Assembly (NCBI GenBank): GCA_002309855.1
Contig: DBYD01000057.1
Span: 30,597 to 54,938, forward strand
DNA from: Bacteroidales bacterium UBA1195
Lineage (GTDB): Bacteria; Bacteroidota; Bacteroidia; Bacteroidales; WCHB1-69
DNA: 24,342 bases
Direction: 5' to 3'
In this document: piece by piece, positions 18,173 through 24,342 of the stretch
How positions within the stretch are numbered: position 1 is the stretch's first letter
How the letters are laid out: every line of letters begins with the position of its first letter
Notes under the pieces: generated by a model
The model's database searches: none
The model's input: the letters and a program-made list of their open reading frames with translations, nothing else
Told to the model about the DNA's origin: nothing
Translations under genes and position numbers: made by a program

Positions 18173-18895
18173 GTGACCAACACCGCCTCACAGGGGACAA
18201 TATATCTTATCCCCACCCTTTTGGGCGGGGATGATGTCGCTCGCTGCATTCCGGCGTACAACATCGGCATCATACGGGGTCTCTCCCATTTTGTTGTGGA
18301 GGAGCTGCGTACCGCACGCCGCTTTCTCAGAAAAATCGACCCCTCCTTCCCTATTGACCGGTGCACATTCCACGAACTTAACGAACACACACAGACCTTG
18401 GACAGCAGGCTGCTGCTTGCGCCGGTTGAAGCCGGGGATTCGATAGGGATAATGTCGGAGGCGGGTCTCCCATGCATCGCCGACCCGGGTGCGGAGCTTG
18501 TAGCCGCCGCCCAAGAGCGGAATATCCGCGTGATGCCGCTCATCGGCCCCTCATCCATCTTCTCCGCACTGATGGCCTCCGGGCTTTGCGGGCAGCGCTT
18601 CAGTTTCCATGGCTACCTGCCGAGGGAGAAGGATGAGCTGCTGCGTAAAATCCGCCACATGGAGGGCGATTCGGCCCGCGACAACGCCGCCCAGATTTTC
18701 ATGGACACCCCATATAGGAACAACCAACTTTGGGAGCTGCTGCTACAGAGCTGCCAGGATGAGACACGGATATGTGTGGCAGCCAACATAACCCTTGAAA
18801 ACGAATACATTGTAACAAAAACGGTCCGGACCTGGAAAAAGAGCCCCCGTCCGGACCTGCACAAACAACCGGCCCTTTTCATTTTACAGCGATAA
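18173..18895 (+). CDS. RsmI-like SAM-dependent methyltransferase (tetrapyrrole methylase fold)
   Basis: A 240-residue protein starting at GTG, two bases after the sufC stop. The tetrapyrrole-methylase fold shows in IYLIPTLLGG at the start, the SAM-site loop MSEAGLPCIADPGAELV (residues 94-110) and PLIGPSSIFSALMASG. RsmI proper methylates the ribose of C1402 in 16S rRNA and is about 280 residues; this shorter form lacks the C-terminal extension and opens the loop with SEAG rather than the usual TDAG. It resembles a short RsmI paralogue common in Bacteroidota, whose substrate I do not know. The tight spacing suggests cotranscription with sufC. Confidence 0.82.
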   Translation: MTNTASQGTIYLIPTLLGGDDVARCIPAYNIGIIRGLSHFVVEELRTARRFLRKIDPSFPIDRCTFHELNEHTQTLDSRLLLAPVEAGDSIGIMSEAGLPCIADPGAELVAAAQERNIRVMPLIGPSSIFSALMASGLCGQRFSFHGYLPREKDELLRKIRHMEGDSARDNAAQIFMDTPYRNNQLWELLLQSCQDETRICVAANITLENEYIVTKTVRTWKKSPRPDLHKQPALFILQR

Positions 18896-18910
18896 TTCAA
18901 TTAATAAGAT

Positions 18911-19981
18911 ATGGCAACCGAAAACAATTCAAAAAAAGGATTCAACATTCTGCTGCAGCTCGCCGGATACTGGAAGCTGCTGCTTATCTTGGCCGTAGTC
19001 ACAGCCGTCGTCTCCTTCACGCTTTCCACACCGCGCTTCATCAAGCCGAAGTACAGGTCGTCGGTCATCATGTTCCCCACCTCGTCAAATGCGGTCTCGC
19101 AACTGGTATTGGCCGAAGGGAACTACAACGAGTTTCTGGATGTGACCCAGTTCGGCAACGACCAGCAGATCGAGCAAATGATCCAGATACTGCAGTCCCG
19201 CGACATCAAGGACCACCTGATACAAAAATATGACCTTATCCGGCATTATGACATCGACACCAATTCAAAGTATTGGGAGACGAAACTGTACAAATATGTG
19301 ACCGGAAACGTAACCTTTTCGCGCACCCACAACCTTGCCGTGCAGATAAATGTGGAGGATATCGACCCGAAATTGGCCGCGGATATGGCAAACGAAGTGG
19401 CGGACTATTACGACACGCTCAAACGCCGCATCGTGCAGCAGCGTTCGCAGGAGGCCTTCCAGATACTGCAGGATGAGATGGACAAGACCGAAAAGGATAT
19501 CGCGATGTTGAACGACTCCCTCTCGCACATAATGAGCTACGGCGTGTATGACTATGAGTCGCAGTCCGAACGGCTGACCCAGCAATATGCGGTCGAGGTG
19601 GCGAAAGGTAACAACACCGCCGTGGAGCGCCTTAAAAAGGAGCTGGAAAAGTTGGAGAAATGGGGGCCGCTATATGTTTCGGTCCGCGACCGTCTGTACC
19701 ATCTTAAGGAGGTTCAGGAGATTTACCAGCAGAAATACCAGAACAGCCGCGTGGACGCAAGCTACAGCCTGCCGCAGAAATTTGTGGTGGAGCGGGCCAA
19801 GGTGTCTGACAAGAAATGCTATCCCAAGAAACTTGTCATCACAATCGTGACCACATTGTGCGTGCTGCTGTTCGCCTGCTTCCTGATTGTCTGTAGGGAG
19901 AGCCTCGCATCGTTCGGCAGGGCCTTCAGGGAGAGCGCAAGGCGCAAAAGTCCTGAAGAGGAAACACAACCGCAAGCCTGA
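18911..19981 (+). CDS. Wzz-like polysaccharide chain-length/copolymerase protein
   Basis: A 356-residue inner-membrane protein with the polysaccharide copolymerase layout. A first membrane span lies at about residues 22-38, a large periplasmic region follows with a long predicted coiled coil (roughly 165-285, rich in E, K, Q and L), and a second span lies at about 306-328 with a short cytoplasmic tail. The Wzz motif is visible around STPRFIKPKYRSSVIMFP. There is no C-terminal tyrosine kinase domain. Such proteins set polysaccharide chain length or couple polymerisation to export. The next gene, an O-antigen ligase/polymerase, starts nine bases after the stop, consistent with a shared role in surface polysaccharide. 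Confidence 0.85.
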   Translation: MATENNSKKGFNILLQLAGYWKLLLILAVVTAVVSFTLSTPRFIKPKYRSSVIMFPTSSNAVSQLVLAEGNYNEFLDVTQFGNDQQIEQMIQILQSRDIKDHLIQKYDLIRHYDIDTNSKYWETKLYKYVTGNVTFSRTHNLAVQINVEDIDPKLAADMANEVADYYDTLKRRIVQQRSQEAFQILQDEMDKTEKDIAMLNDSLSHIMSYGVYDYESQSERLTQQYAVEVAKGNNTAVERLKKELEKLEKWGPLYVSVRDRLYHLKEVQEIYQQKYQNSRVDASYSLPQKFVVERAKVSDKKCYPKKLVITIVTTLCVLLFACFLIVCRESLASFGRAFRESARRKSPEEETQPQA

Positions 19982-19990
19982 CATTCCATC

Positions 19991-21442
19991 ATGAGGCAGC
20001 GTGTCACCATCTGGCTTCGACAGCACCGGAGCGGCCTGTTCATCTGCGGACTGACCGGGTTGTTCCTGCTGCTCTGCGCCATAGGTGTGCGGTATGAGAT
20101 GCCTTGGGTGGCATACAGCGTGCTGGTGATTATAGCCCTATACCTGCTTGTCATGCACACCGACCGCTCCCTCTATCTGATGGCGCTGCTCACCCCCTTC
20201 TCCATCCGCATCAGTGAGAAGATACCCGACATCGCCACCGACCTGTCCGTTCCGGCCGAACCGTTCCTGATATGTCTCTCCCTTCTATTTTTGTGGCGCA
20301 TTCTGAAAAACCATGACTATCCTAAAGCCATTCTCCGGCATCCTATAACCTGTACGCTGTATGCCTACCTCGGATGGCTCTTCGTTGCAAGCTGTTTCAG
20401 CACCATGCCGCTGGTCTCATTCAAATACCTGCTTAGCAAGCTGTGGTTCCTGATACCCTGCTACTTTTATTTGGCCGAACAGATTTACCGGCAGGAGCGC
20501 AACGCCTTCCGCTTTCTTTTCTGCTATGCAATAGGATTGGGCATTGTGGTCTGCATCACAACGATGAAGCACATACAGTACGGCGCGATTGAAAAGGTTG
20601 CTTACTGGATAATGACCCCCTACTACAACGATCACACCGCATACGGCGCGGTGCTGGCCTTTTTCTGCTGCCTGCTGCCCGGCATGGCTGCCGACCGCAC
20701 AGCGGGGAAAGGCAGGCGCAGGCTGTCGGTTCTGCTGCTTGTAATCGCATTGGTTGGGCTCTACCTTTCGTTCAGCCGTGCCGCATGGCTGAGCCTTGTC
20801 ATCGCCATAGGCGTGTTTGTGCTGGCCTTTTTCCGGATCAGGTTCCGCCCCATCGCCATAGTGACCATCGTGCTTACACTGACAGTTGTCTTTTTTGCCG
20901 ATGACATCCGCTACCGGCTGAACAAGAACGACACGGAATCCTCAAAGAACCTGGTGGAGCATCTGCAGTCAATGTCAAACATATCGTCGGACGCATCAAA
21001 TGTGGAGCGAATCAACCGTTGGACATCGGCAATTGAGATGTTCAAGAAGAAACCAATGCTTGGCTGGGGGCCAGGCACATACCAGTTCCAGTATGCCCCG
21101 TTCCAGAACCCGCGCTACAAGACCATCATCACCACCAACGCCGGTGACGGCGGCAATGCGCACAGCGAATACCTCGGACTGCTCTCCGAGACCGGCATCC
21201 CCGGCCCGCTGCTGCTGATTCTGCTGATTGCCTGCTGCCTTTCAAAAGGTTTGCAGCTGTACCACAGGAAGGAGGCGACACCATACCGGCGCACATGCGC
21301 CATTGTATGCACCGTCGCGCTGGTGAGCTATTTCGCGCACGGATTCTTCAACAATTTCCTTGATACGGACAAGCTGGCTGTCCCAGTCTTCGCCGCCATG
21401 GCGGTCATCGCCGCGCTGGACACCACTCCGGAACACAGATGA
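19991..21442 (+). CDS. O-antigen ligase/polymerase family membrane protein
   Basis: A 483-residue protein with about ten or more hydrophobic spans, matching the Wzy_C/O-antigen ligase superfamily, which either joins polysaccharide to lipid A or polymerises repeat units in the periplasm. Conserved points are SFSRAAWLSL with R263, and the large periplasmic loop GWGPGTYQFQ ... NAHSEYLGLLSETG with H391, the H/E pair typical of the catalytic loop. Ligase (WaaL-like) and polymerase (Wzy-like) cannot be told apart from sequence alone. It directly follows the Wzz-like gene. No glycosyltransferases are present in the window. Confidence 0.88.
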   Translation: MRQRVTIWLRQHRSGLFICGLTGLFLLLCAIGVRYEMPWVAYSVLVIIALYLLVMHTDRSLYLMALLTPFSIRISEKIPDIATDLSVPAEPFLICLSLLFLWRILKNHDYPKAILRHPITCTLYAYLGWLFVASCFSTMPLVSFKYLLSKLWFLIPCYFYLAEQIYRQERNAFRFLFCYAIGLGIVVCITTMKHIQYGAIEKVAYWIMTPYYNDHTAYGAVLAFFCCLLPGMAADRTAGKGRRRLSVLLLVIALVGLYLSFSRAAWLSLVIAIGVFVLAFFRIRFRPIAIVTIVLTLTVVFFADDIRYRLNKNDTESSKNLVEHLQSMSNISSDASNVERINRWTSAIEMFKKKPMLGWGPGTYQFQYAPFQNPRYKTIITTNAGDGGNAHSEYLGLLSETGIPGPLLLILLIACCLSKGLQLYHRKEATPYRRTCAIVCTVALVSYFAHGFFNNFLDTDKLAVPVFAAMAVIAALDTTPEHR

Positions 21443-21503
21443 TTCCGCCGTTCCCCAGCCCGTATGCGGTGACTCTTATTAATCATTTTTTTGCTTTTTC
21501 CGG

Positions 21504-21531
21504 TTTGGTATCTGTTATTTTTGTACTTTTG
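21504..21531 (+). promoter_or_regulatory. Promoter of Rpn copy 1
   Basis: TACTTTTG at 21524-21531 followed by CAG is an exact -7 element. A TTTG at 21504-21507 could serve as the -33 element, though the 16-base gap is shorter than the usual 19 or more. The arrangement recurs ahead of the other two copies. Confidence 0.65.
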
Positions 21532-21561
21532 CAGATTGAAAATAATAACTAGAATAAAAAA

Positions 21562-21579
21562 ATGCTAAGAACACAATAA
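21562..21579 (+). other. Leader micro-ORF 1 of Rpn copy 1 (MLRTQ)
   Basis: ATG CTA AGA ACA CAA TAA, five codons and a stop, in the mRNA leader. The same position holds MHETQ in copy 2 and MLRTQ in copy 3. An AAGGAG-like site lies ahead of it in copies 2 and 3 but not clearly here. Translation is unproven. Confidence 0.35.
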
Positions 21580-21607
21580 ACCATAAACATCACCGTTATA
21601 CTAGCAA

Positions 21608-21625
21608 ATGACAAAAAAATCATGA
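21608..21625 (+). other. Leader micro-ORF 2 of Rpn copy 1 (MTKKS), overlapping the gene start
   Basis: ATG ACA AAA AAA TCA TGA, whose stop overlaps the Rpn ATG at 21622 in an ATGA arrangement that could couple translation. It contains A AAA AAA in the zero frame; a -1 slip there would join this ORF to the Rpn frame. The 18 bases are identical in all three copies. Confidence 0.4.
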
Positions 21626-22470
21626 TTTATATGACGAAAGAAAAGTACATTAACCCCTACACTGACTTCGGCTTTAAGAAACTTTTCGGCACGGAGATGA
21701 ACAAGGACTTGCTCATCAGTTTCCTCAACGCCTTGTTCAACAACAGCGAGAAAGAGATTGAGGACATCCAGTACCTCAACAGCGAAAACCTCGGCGACGG
21801 CTTTGGCGACCGCCGCTCCGTCTTCGATGTCTATTGCACAACCAGGGACGGAAGCCGCTTCATCGTGGAGATGCAGAAGGCGGAACAGGCCTTCTTCAAG
21901 GACCGCAGCGTCTATTACGCCACTACGCCCATCCGCCAGCAGGCGCCAAAAGGCCCGTGGAACTATCATCTGGAGAATGTATACACGGTCGGCATCCTCA
22001 ACTTCGTGTTTCCCGACGGCGAATATCCAGCTGACAGCTACCGTCATGAGATCAAGCTGAAGGATGTTGAGGATCACCATGTTTTCTACGACAAACTGAC
22101 CTTCGTCTACCTTGAGATGCCTAAGTTCAACAAGGGTGAGGATGAACTGGAGACAATGTTCGACAAATGGATGTATGTGCTCAAGAACCTTTACCGTCTG
22201 CTTGAACGGCCAAAGGCATTGCAGGACCGCATTTTCAAGAAACTTTTCGAGCAGGCGGAGATTGCGCGTTACTCGGATGACGAGCGCTGGCAGTACGAGG
22301 AGAGCAAGAAGGTCTTCTGGGACAACTACAGCGTGATGGAGACGGCTGAAATGAAAGGTTCTGACAGCAGGGCAAAAAAAATCGCACGCCGCATGAAAAA
22401 TGATGGCATGTCGGTTGAGCTGATTGCGAAGTACACCGGCCTGACGGCAGAAGAGATTTGGAAGTTGTAA
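21622..22470 (+). CDS. Rpn/PD-(D/E)XK nuclease family transposase-like protein, copy 1
   Basis: A 282-residue member of the Rpn (recombination-promoting nuclease)/PDDEXK_2 family, often annotated as putative transposase. The family N-terminal motif YTDFGFKKLFG (13-23) is present. The nuclease core is D69 in SVFDVYC and E83-M-Q85 in FIVEMQKAEQ, so the active site looks intact. A YHLENVYTVGILNF core follows, and the C-terminus (RRMKNDGMSVELIAKYTGLT) resembles a small HTH-like module. Characterised Rpn proteins are DNA endonucleases that raise recombination; they are not proven transposases. The start could be M1 or M4 (21631); M1 gives the ATGA overlap with the leader ORF. It differs from copy 2 by three residues (F61S, Y-F, V-I) over the first 240, then by a replaced linker. 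Confidence 0.9.
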   Translation: MIYMTKEKYINPYTDFGFKKLFGTEMNKDLLISFLNALFNNSEKEIEDIQYLNSENLGDGFGDRRSVFDVYCTTRDGSRFIVEMQKAEQAFFKDRSVYYATTPIRQQAPKGPWNYHLENVYTVGILNFVFPDGEYPADSYRHEIKLKDVEDHHVFYDKLTFVYLEMPKFNKGEDELETMFDKWMYVLKNLYRLLERPKALQDRIFKKLFEQAEIARYSDDERWQYEESKKVFWDNYSVMETAEMKGSDSRAKKIARRMKNDGMSVELIAKYTGLTAEEIWKL

Positions 22471-22535
22471 AAAAAATTGCCTTGAAGGAATTTGTCAAGT
22501 CAGATGGCCAGTAGACTTCCCTACCGCCTGACGTT

Positions 22536-22816
22536 TAAAAACTTAAAATACCCGCCTGTTTTTGACACCGAGTACAGACTATTGTTCAAAATGAACATCC
22601 AAAGCCTGCTGTACTGCTATGACAAGATTATAACCCGCGCCGCCCTATCCCGCCTTACGGGAATCAACGAACGGCAATTGGGGCACTACATCTGCGGCCG
22701 GAACAAGCCGCGCGTCGCGCAAAGCAGGAAGATTGTCGATGCGCTGCACGCACTTGGACGTGAACTTCAGGCAATCTGTATTTGAAATGATCAGTCAACT
22801 GCACACGTCCGCAGTT
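22536..22816. mobile_element. Extra segment of about 281 bp inside the Rpn unit 1 tail
   Basis: The unit tail reads CCTGACGTT then GGAATGGCAC in unit 2. In unit 1 the same two parts are separated by about 281 bp carrying the small HTH gene, with GTT at both edges. This fits an insertion with a 3-bp repeat, or the opposite, a deletion in unit 2. No terminal inverted repeats or transposase are visible, so the mechanism is open. Confidence 0.4.
22591..22785 (+). pseudogene. Small HTH protein resembling the C-terminal domain of HicB-type antitoxins, probable remnant
   Basis: From the ATG at 22591 the product is 64 residues: MNIQSLLYCYDKI, then RAALSRLTGINERQLGHYIC and GRNKPR, ending ALHALGRELQAI. 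This is the small helix-turn-helix type found at the C-terminus of Bacteroidota HicB-like antitoxins. The N-terminal HicB domain is missing and no hicA toxin is nearby, so it looks like a fragment. The frame is open upstream to ATG 22504 or TTG 22492, but that part lies in the repeat tail and reads the same in unit 2, where no HTH follows. The gene lies within the extra segment of unit 1. A working stand-alone regulator cannot be excluded. Confidence 0.5.
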
Positions 22817-22870
22817 GGAACGGCACTGCGCGACGGAGGCATGGAGCTAATGTTTTTTTGCTTTTTCCGG

Positions 22871-22898
22871 TTTGGTATCTGTTATTTTAGTACTTTTG
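22871..22898 (+). promoter_or_regulatory. Promoter of Rpn copy 2
   Basis: TACTTTTG at 22891-22898 and a TTTG at 22871-22874, the same layout as copy 1. An AAAAAGGAATAAAA stretch lies before the first leader micro-ORF. Confidence 0.65.
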
Positions 22899-22924
22899 CA
22901 GATTGAAAATAAAAAGGAATAAAA

Positions 22925-22942
22925 ATGCACGAAACACAATAA
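22925..22942 (+). other. Leader micro-ORF 1 of Rpn copy 2 (MHETQ)
   Basis: ATG CAC GAA ACA CAA TAA. It keeps length, position and the final TQ of the copy 1 and 3 versions, while codons 2 and 3 differ. A GGA purine stretch lies about seven bases upstream. Confidence 0.35.
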
Positions 22943-22970
22943 ACCTTATACATTGCCGTTAAACCAGCAA

Positions 22971-22988
22971 ATGACAAAAAAATCATGA
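22971..22988 (+). other. Leader micro-ORF 2 of Rpn copy 2 (MTKKS)
   Basis: Identical to copy 1 over 18 bases, including the A AAA AAA run and the ATGA overlap with the Rpn start at 22985. Confidence 0.4.
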
Positions 22989-23857
22989 TATATATGACGA
23001 AAGAAAAGTACATTAACCCCTACACTGACTTCGGCTTCAAGAAACTTTTCGGCACGGAGATGAACAAGGATTTGCTCATCAGTTTCCTCAATGCCTTGTT
23101 CAACAATAGCGAGAAAGAGATTGAGGACATCCAGTACCTCAACAGCGAAAACCTCGGCGACGGCAGTGGCGACCGCCGCTCCGTCTTCGATGTCTATTGC
23201 ACAACCAGGGACGGAAGCCGCTTCATCGTGGAGATGCAGAAGGCGGAACAGGCCTTCTTCAAGGACCGTAGCGTCTATTACGCCACCACGCCCATCCGCC
23301 AGCAGGCGCCCAAGGGGCCGTGGAACTATCACCTGGAAAATGTCTACACTGTCGGCATCCTCAACTTCGTGTTTCCCGACGGCGAATATCCAGCTGACAG
23401 CTACCGTCATGAGATCAAGCTGAAGGATGTTGAGGACCACCATGTGTTCTACGACAAGCTGACCTTCGTCTACCTTGAGATGCCTAAGTTCAACAAGGGT
23501 GAGGATGAACTGGAGACCATGTTTGACAAATGGATGTTTGTGCTCAAGAACCTATATCGTCTGCTTGAACGGCCAAAGGCATTGCAGGACCGCATTTTCA
23601 AGAAACTTTTCGAGCAGGCGGAGATTGCGCGTTACTCGGATGACGAGCGCTGGCAGTACGAGGAGAGCAAAAAGATTTTCTGGGACAACTACAGCGTGAT
23701 GGAGACGGCACATGAAAAGGGAATCCATGAAGGAAAGGAAATAGGGCGTTCAGAGGCCAATTATGATGCCGCCCGTCGCATGAAAAATGATGGCATGTCG
23801 GTTGAGCTGATCGCAAAGTACACAGGCCTGACGACGGAAGAGATTGGAAAATTGTAA
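22985..23857 (+). CDS. Rpn/PD-(D/E)XK nuclease family transposase-like protein, copy 2
   Basis: A 290-residue copy of the upstream nuclease with the same core (D69, E83, Q85) and the same C-terminal RRMKNDGMSVELIAKYTGLT module. Between META and that module it carries HEKGIHEGKEIGRSEANYDA, a Gly/Glu/Lys-rich linker of the kind usual in this family, eight residues longer than the different linker of copy 1. Over the first 240 residues almost all base differences from copy 1 are silent, which argues that both copies have been under selection to keep the protein. Its own promoter and leader are present. Start options are M1 or M4 as for copy 1. Confidence 0.9.
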   Translation: MIYMTKEKYINPYTDFGFKKLFGTEMNKDLLISFLNALFNNSEKEIEDIQYLNSENLGDGSGDRRSVFDVYCTTRDGSRFIVEMQKAEQAFFKDRSVYYATTPIRQQAPKGPWNYHLENVYTVGILNFVFPDGEYPADSYRHEIKLKDVEDHHVFYDKLTFVYLEMPKFNKGEDELETMFDKWMFVLKNLYRLLERPKALQDRIFKKLFEQAEIARYSDDERWQYEESKKIFWDNYSVMETAHEKGIHEGKEIGRSEANYDAARRMKNDGMSVELIAKYTGLTTEEIGKL

Positions 23858-23993
23858 AGACCGCCTTTAAGGACTTTGTCAAGTCAGATGGCCGGTAAAC
23901 TCCCCTACCGCCTGACGTTGGAATGGCACTGCACGGCGGAGGCATGGAGCGAATGTTTTTTTGCTTTTTCAGGGTTGGTATCTGTTATTTTTG

Positions 23994-24001
23994 TACTTTT
24001 G
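23994..24001 (+). promoter_or_regulatory. Promoter (-7 element) of Rpn copy 3
   Basis: TACTTTTG followed by CAG, as in copies 1 and 2. The upstream TTTG of the other copies reads GTTG here, so the -33 element may be weaker. AAAAAGGAG lies before the first leader micro-ORF. Confidence 0.6.
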
Positions 24002-24032
24002 CAGATTGAAAATAAAAAGGAGAATAAAAAAA

Positions 24033-24050
24033 ATGCTCAGAACACAATAA
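24033..24050 (+). other. Leader micro-ORF 1 of Rpn copy 3 (MLRTQ)
   Basis: ATG CTC AGA ACA CAA TAA. It codes the same peptide as copy 1 with a silent change in the leucine codon. An AAGGAG site ends about eleven bases upstream. Confidence 0.35.
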
Positions 24051-24078
24051 ACCTTATACATTGCCGTTTTACCAGCAA

Positions 24079-24096
24079 ATGACAAAAAAATCATGA
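24079..24096 (+). other. Leader micro-ORF 2 of Rpn copy 3 (MTKKS)
   Basis: Identical to copies 1 and 2, with the A AAA AAA run and the ATGA overlap with the gene start at 24093. Confidence 0.4.
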
Positions 24097-24342
24097 TATA
24101 TATGACGAAAGAAAAGTACATTAACCCCTACACTGACTTCGGCTTCAAGAAACTTTTCGGCACGGAGATGAACAAGGATTTGCTCATCAGTTTCCTCAAC
24201 GCCCTGTTCAACAACAGTGAGAAAGAGATTGAGGACATCCAGTACCTTAACAGCGAAAACCTCGGCGACGGCAGTGGCGACCGCCGCTCCGTATTTGATG
24301 TCTATTGCACAACCAGGGACGGAAGCCGCTTCATCGTGGAGA
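24093..24342 (+). CDS. Rpn/PD-(D/E)XK nuclease family transposase-like protein, copy 3 (cut by window edge)
   Basis: The first 83 codons of a third copy, ending within the active-site strand RFIVE. It has YTDFGFKKLFG, D69 in SVFDVYC and the GDGSGDRR form of copy 2 rather than GDGFGDRR of copy 1. The rest, including the variable linker, is outside the window, so integrity cannot be judged. Confidence 0.88.
   Translation, partial: MIYMTKEKYINPYTDFGFKKLFGTEMNKDLLISFLNALFNNSEKEIEDIQYLNSENLGDGSGDRRSVFDVYCTTRDGSRFIVE

Larger units (their letters stand above)
21486..22852 (+). repeat. Tandem Rpn unit 1 (1367 bp, with about 280 extra bases)
   Basis: First of three head-to-tail units. Each starts at a seven-T run (21486, 22853, 23956), then carries a promoter, a leader with two tiny ORFs, an Rpn-type gene and a conserved tail. 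The tail holds an imperfect inverted repeat (22499-22532) and the GGAGGCATGGAGC stretch before the next unit. Unit 1 is longer than unit 2 because a segment of about 281 bp (roughly 22536-22816) interrupts its tail, flanked by GTT on both sides. Confidence 0.85.
22853..23955 (+). repeat. Tandem Rpn unit 2 (1103 bp)
   Basis: Second unit of the array, without the extra segment. It contains promoter, leader, the copy 2 gene, and a tail with an imperfect inverted repeat (GTCAG ... CTGAC, 23883-23916) that might act as a weak terminator, although no T-run follows. Confidence 0.85.
23956..24342 (+). repeat. Tandem Rpn unit 3 (cut by window edge)
   Basis: Third unit beginning at the seven-T run at 23956, with promoter, leader and the first 83 codons of a third gene. 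Whether the array continues beyond the window is unknown. Confidence 0.85.

Noticed and set aside
18911..21442. Complete capsule or O-antigen locus
   Set aside because: Only a Wzz-like protein and a ligase/polymerase are present; there are no glycosyltransferases, flippase or sugar-nucleotide genes in the window.
23876..24082. Open frame downstream of Rpn copy 2 starting with the same residues as the one ahead of the HTH fragment
   Set aside because: It starts at TTG, runs through the next unit's promoter and leader, and encodes nothing recognisable; it only reflects the repeated tail.
21486..24342. CRISPR array or classical insertion sequence
   Set aside because: The repeats are more than 1 kb and contain genes, unlike CRISPR. 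No terminal inverted repeats or target duplications around whole units are visible, so a standard IS is not supported.

Overview
The window looks like chromosomal DNA from a member of the Bacteroidota, most likely Bacteroidales, of moderate GC content. Evidence: Bacteroidota-type -7 promoter elements (TAnnTTTG) ahead of several genes; a secreted subtilase with a C-terminal type IX secretion (T9SS) sorting domain; a TonB-dependent receptor paired with a DUF4249 lipoprotein; an Rnf complex; and tandem Rpn/PD-(D/E)XK 'transposase' genes. I cannot name genus or species from sequence alone.

Layout. (1) 1-789, minus: 5' part of adenosylhomocysteinase (ahcY), cut by the window edge. (2) 1006-7656, plus: one tight operon, rnfC-rnfD-rnfG-rnfE-rnfA, then an Ig-like lipoprotein and pyrK. 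The rnfB gene, which normally supplies the ferredoxin-facing Fe-S subunit, is not here, and pyrK has no adjacent pyrD. (3) 13526-7683, minus: a second operon coding for a T9SS-exported subtilase with BACON-like repeats, a TonB-dependent receptor and a DUF4249 lipoprotein. Together these suggest extracellular proteolysis plus outer-membrane uptake or sensing. (4) 17292-13582, minus: dnaE, the replicative polymerase alpha subunit. (5) 17409-18895, plus: sufC without sufB/sufD beside it, then a short RsmI-like tetrapyrrole-methylase-fold methyltransferase. (6) 18911-21442, plus: a Wzz-like polysaccharide copolymerase and an O-antigen ligase/polymerase, probably one transcription unit for surface polysaccharide. 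(7) 21486 to the right edge: a tandem array of at least three near-identical units, each holding an Rpn-family nuclease gene with its own promoter and a conserved leader. The third copy runs off the window. One unit carries about 280 extra bases coding for a small HTH protein that resembles the C-terminal domain of HicB-type antitoxins.

The housekeeping part (ahcY, rnf, dnaE, suf) is ordinary in content but has gene-order oddities. The most unusual region is the Rpn array. All three leaders contain two tiny ORFs (5 codons plus stop). The second overlaps the nuclease start by ATGA and contains an in-frame A AAA AAA heptamer. Copies 1 and 2 differ mostly at synonymous sites, except for one swapped stretch near the C-terminus. 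This suggests a maintained, possibly translationally controlled multicopy nuclease family, but that function is inference.
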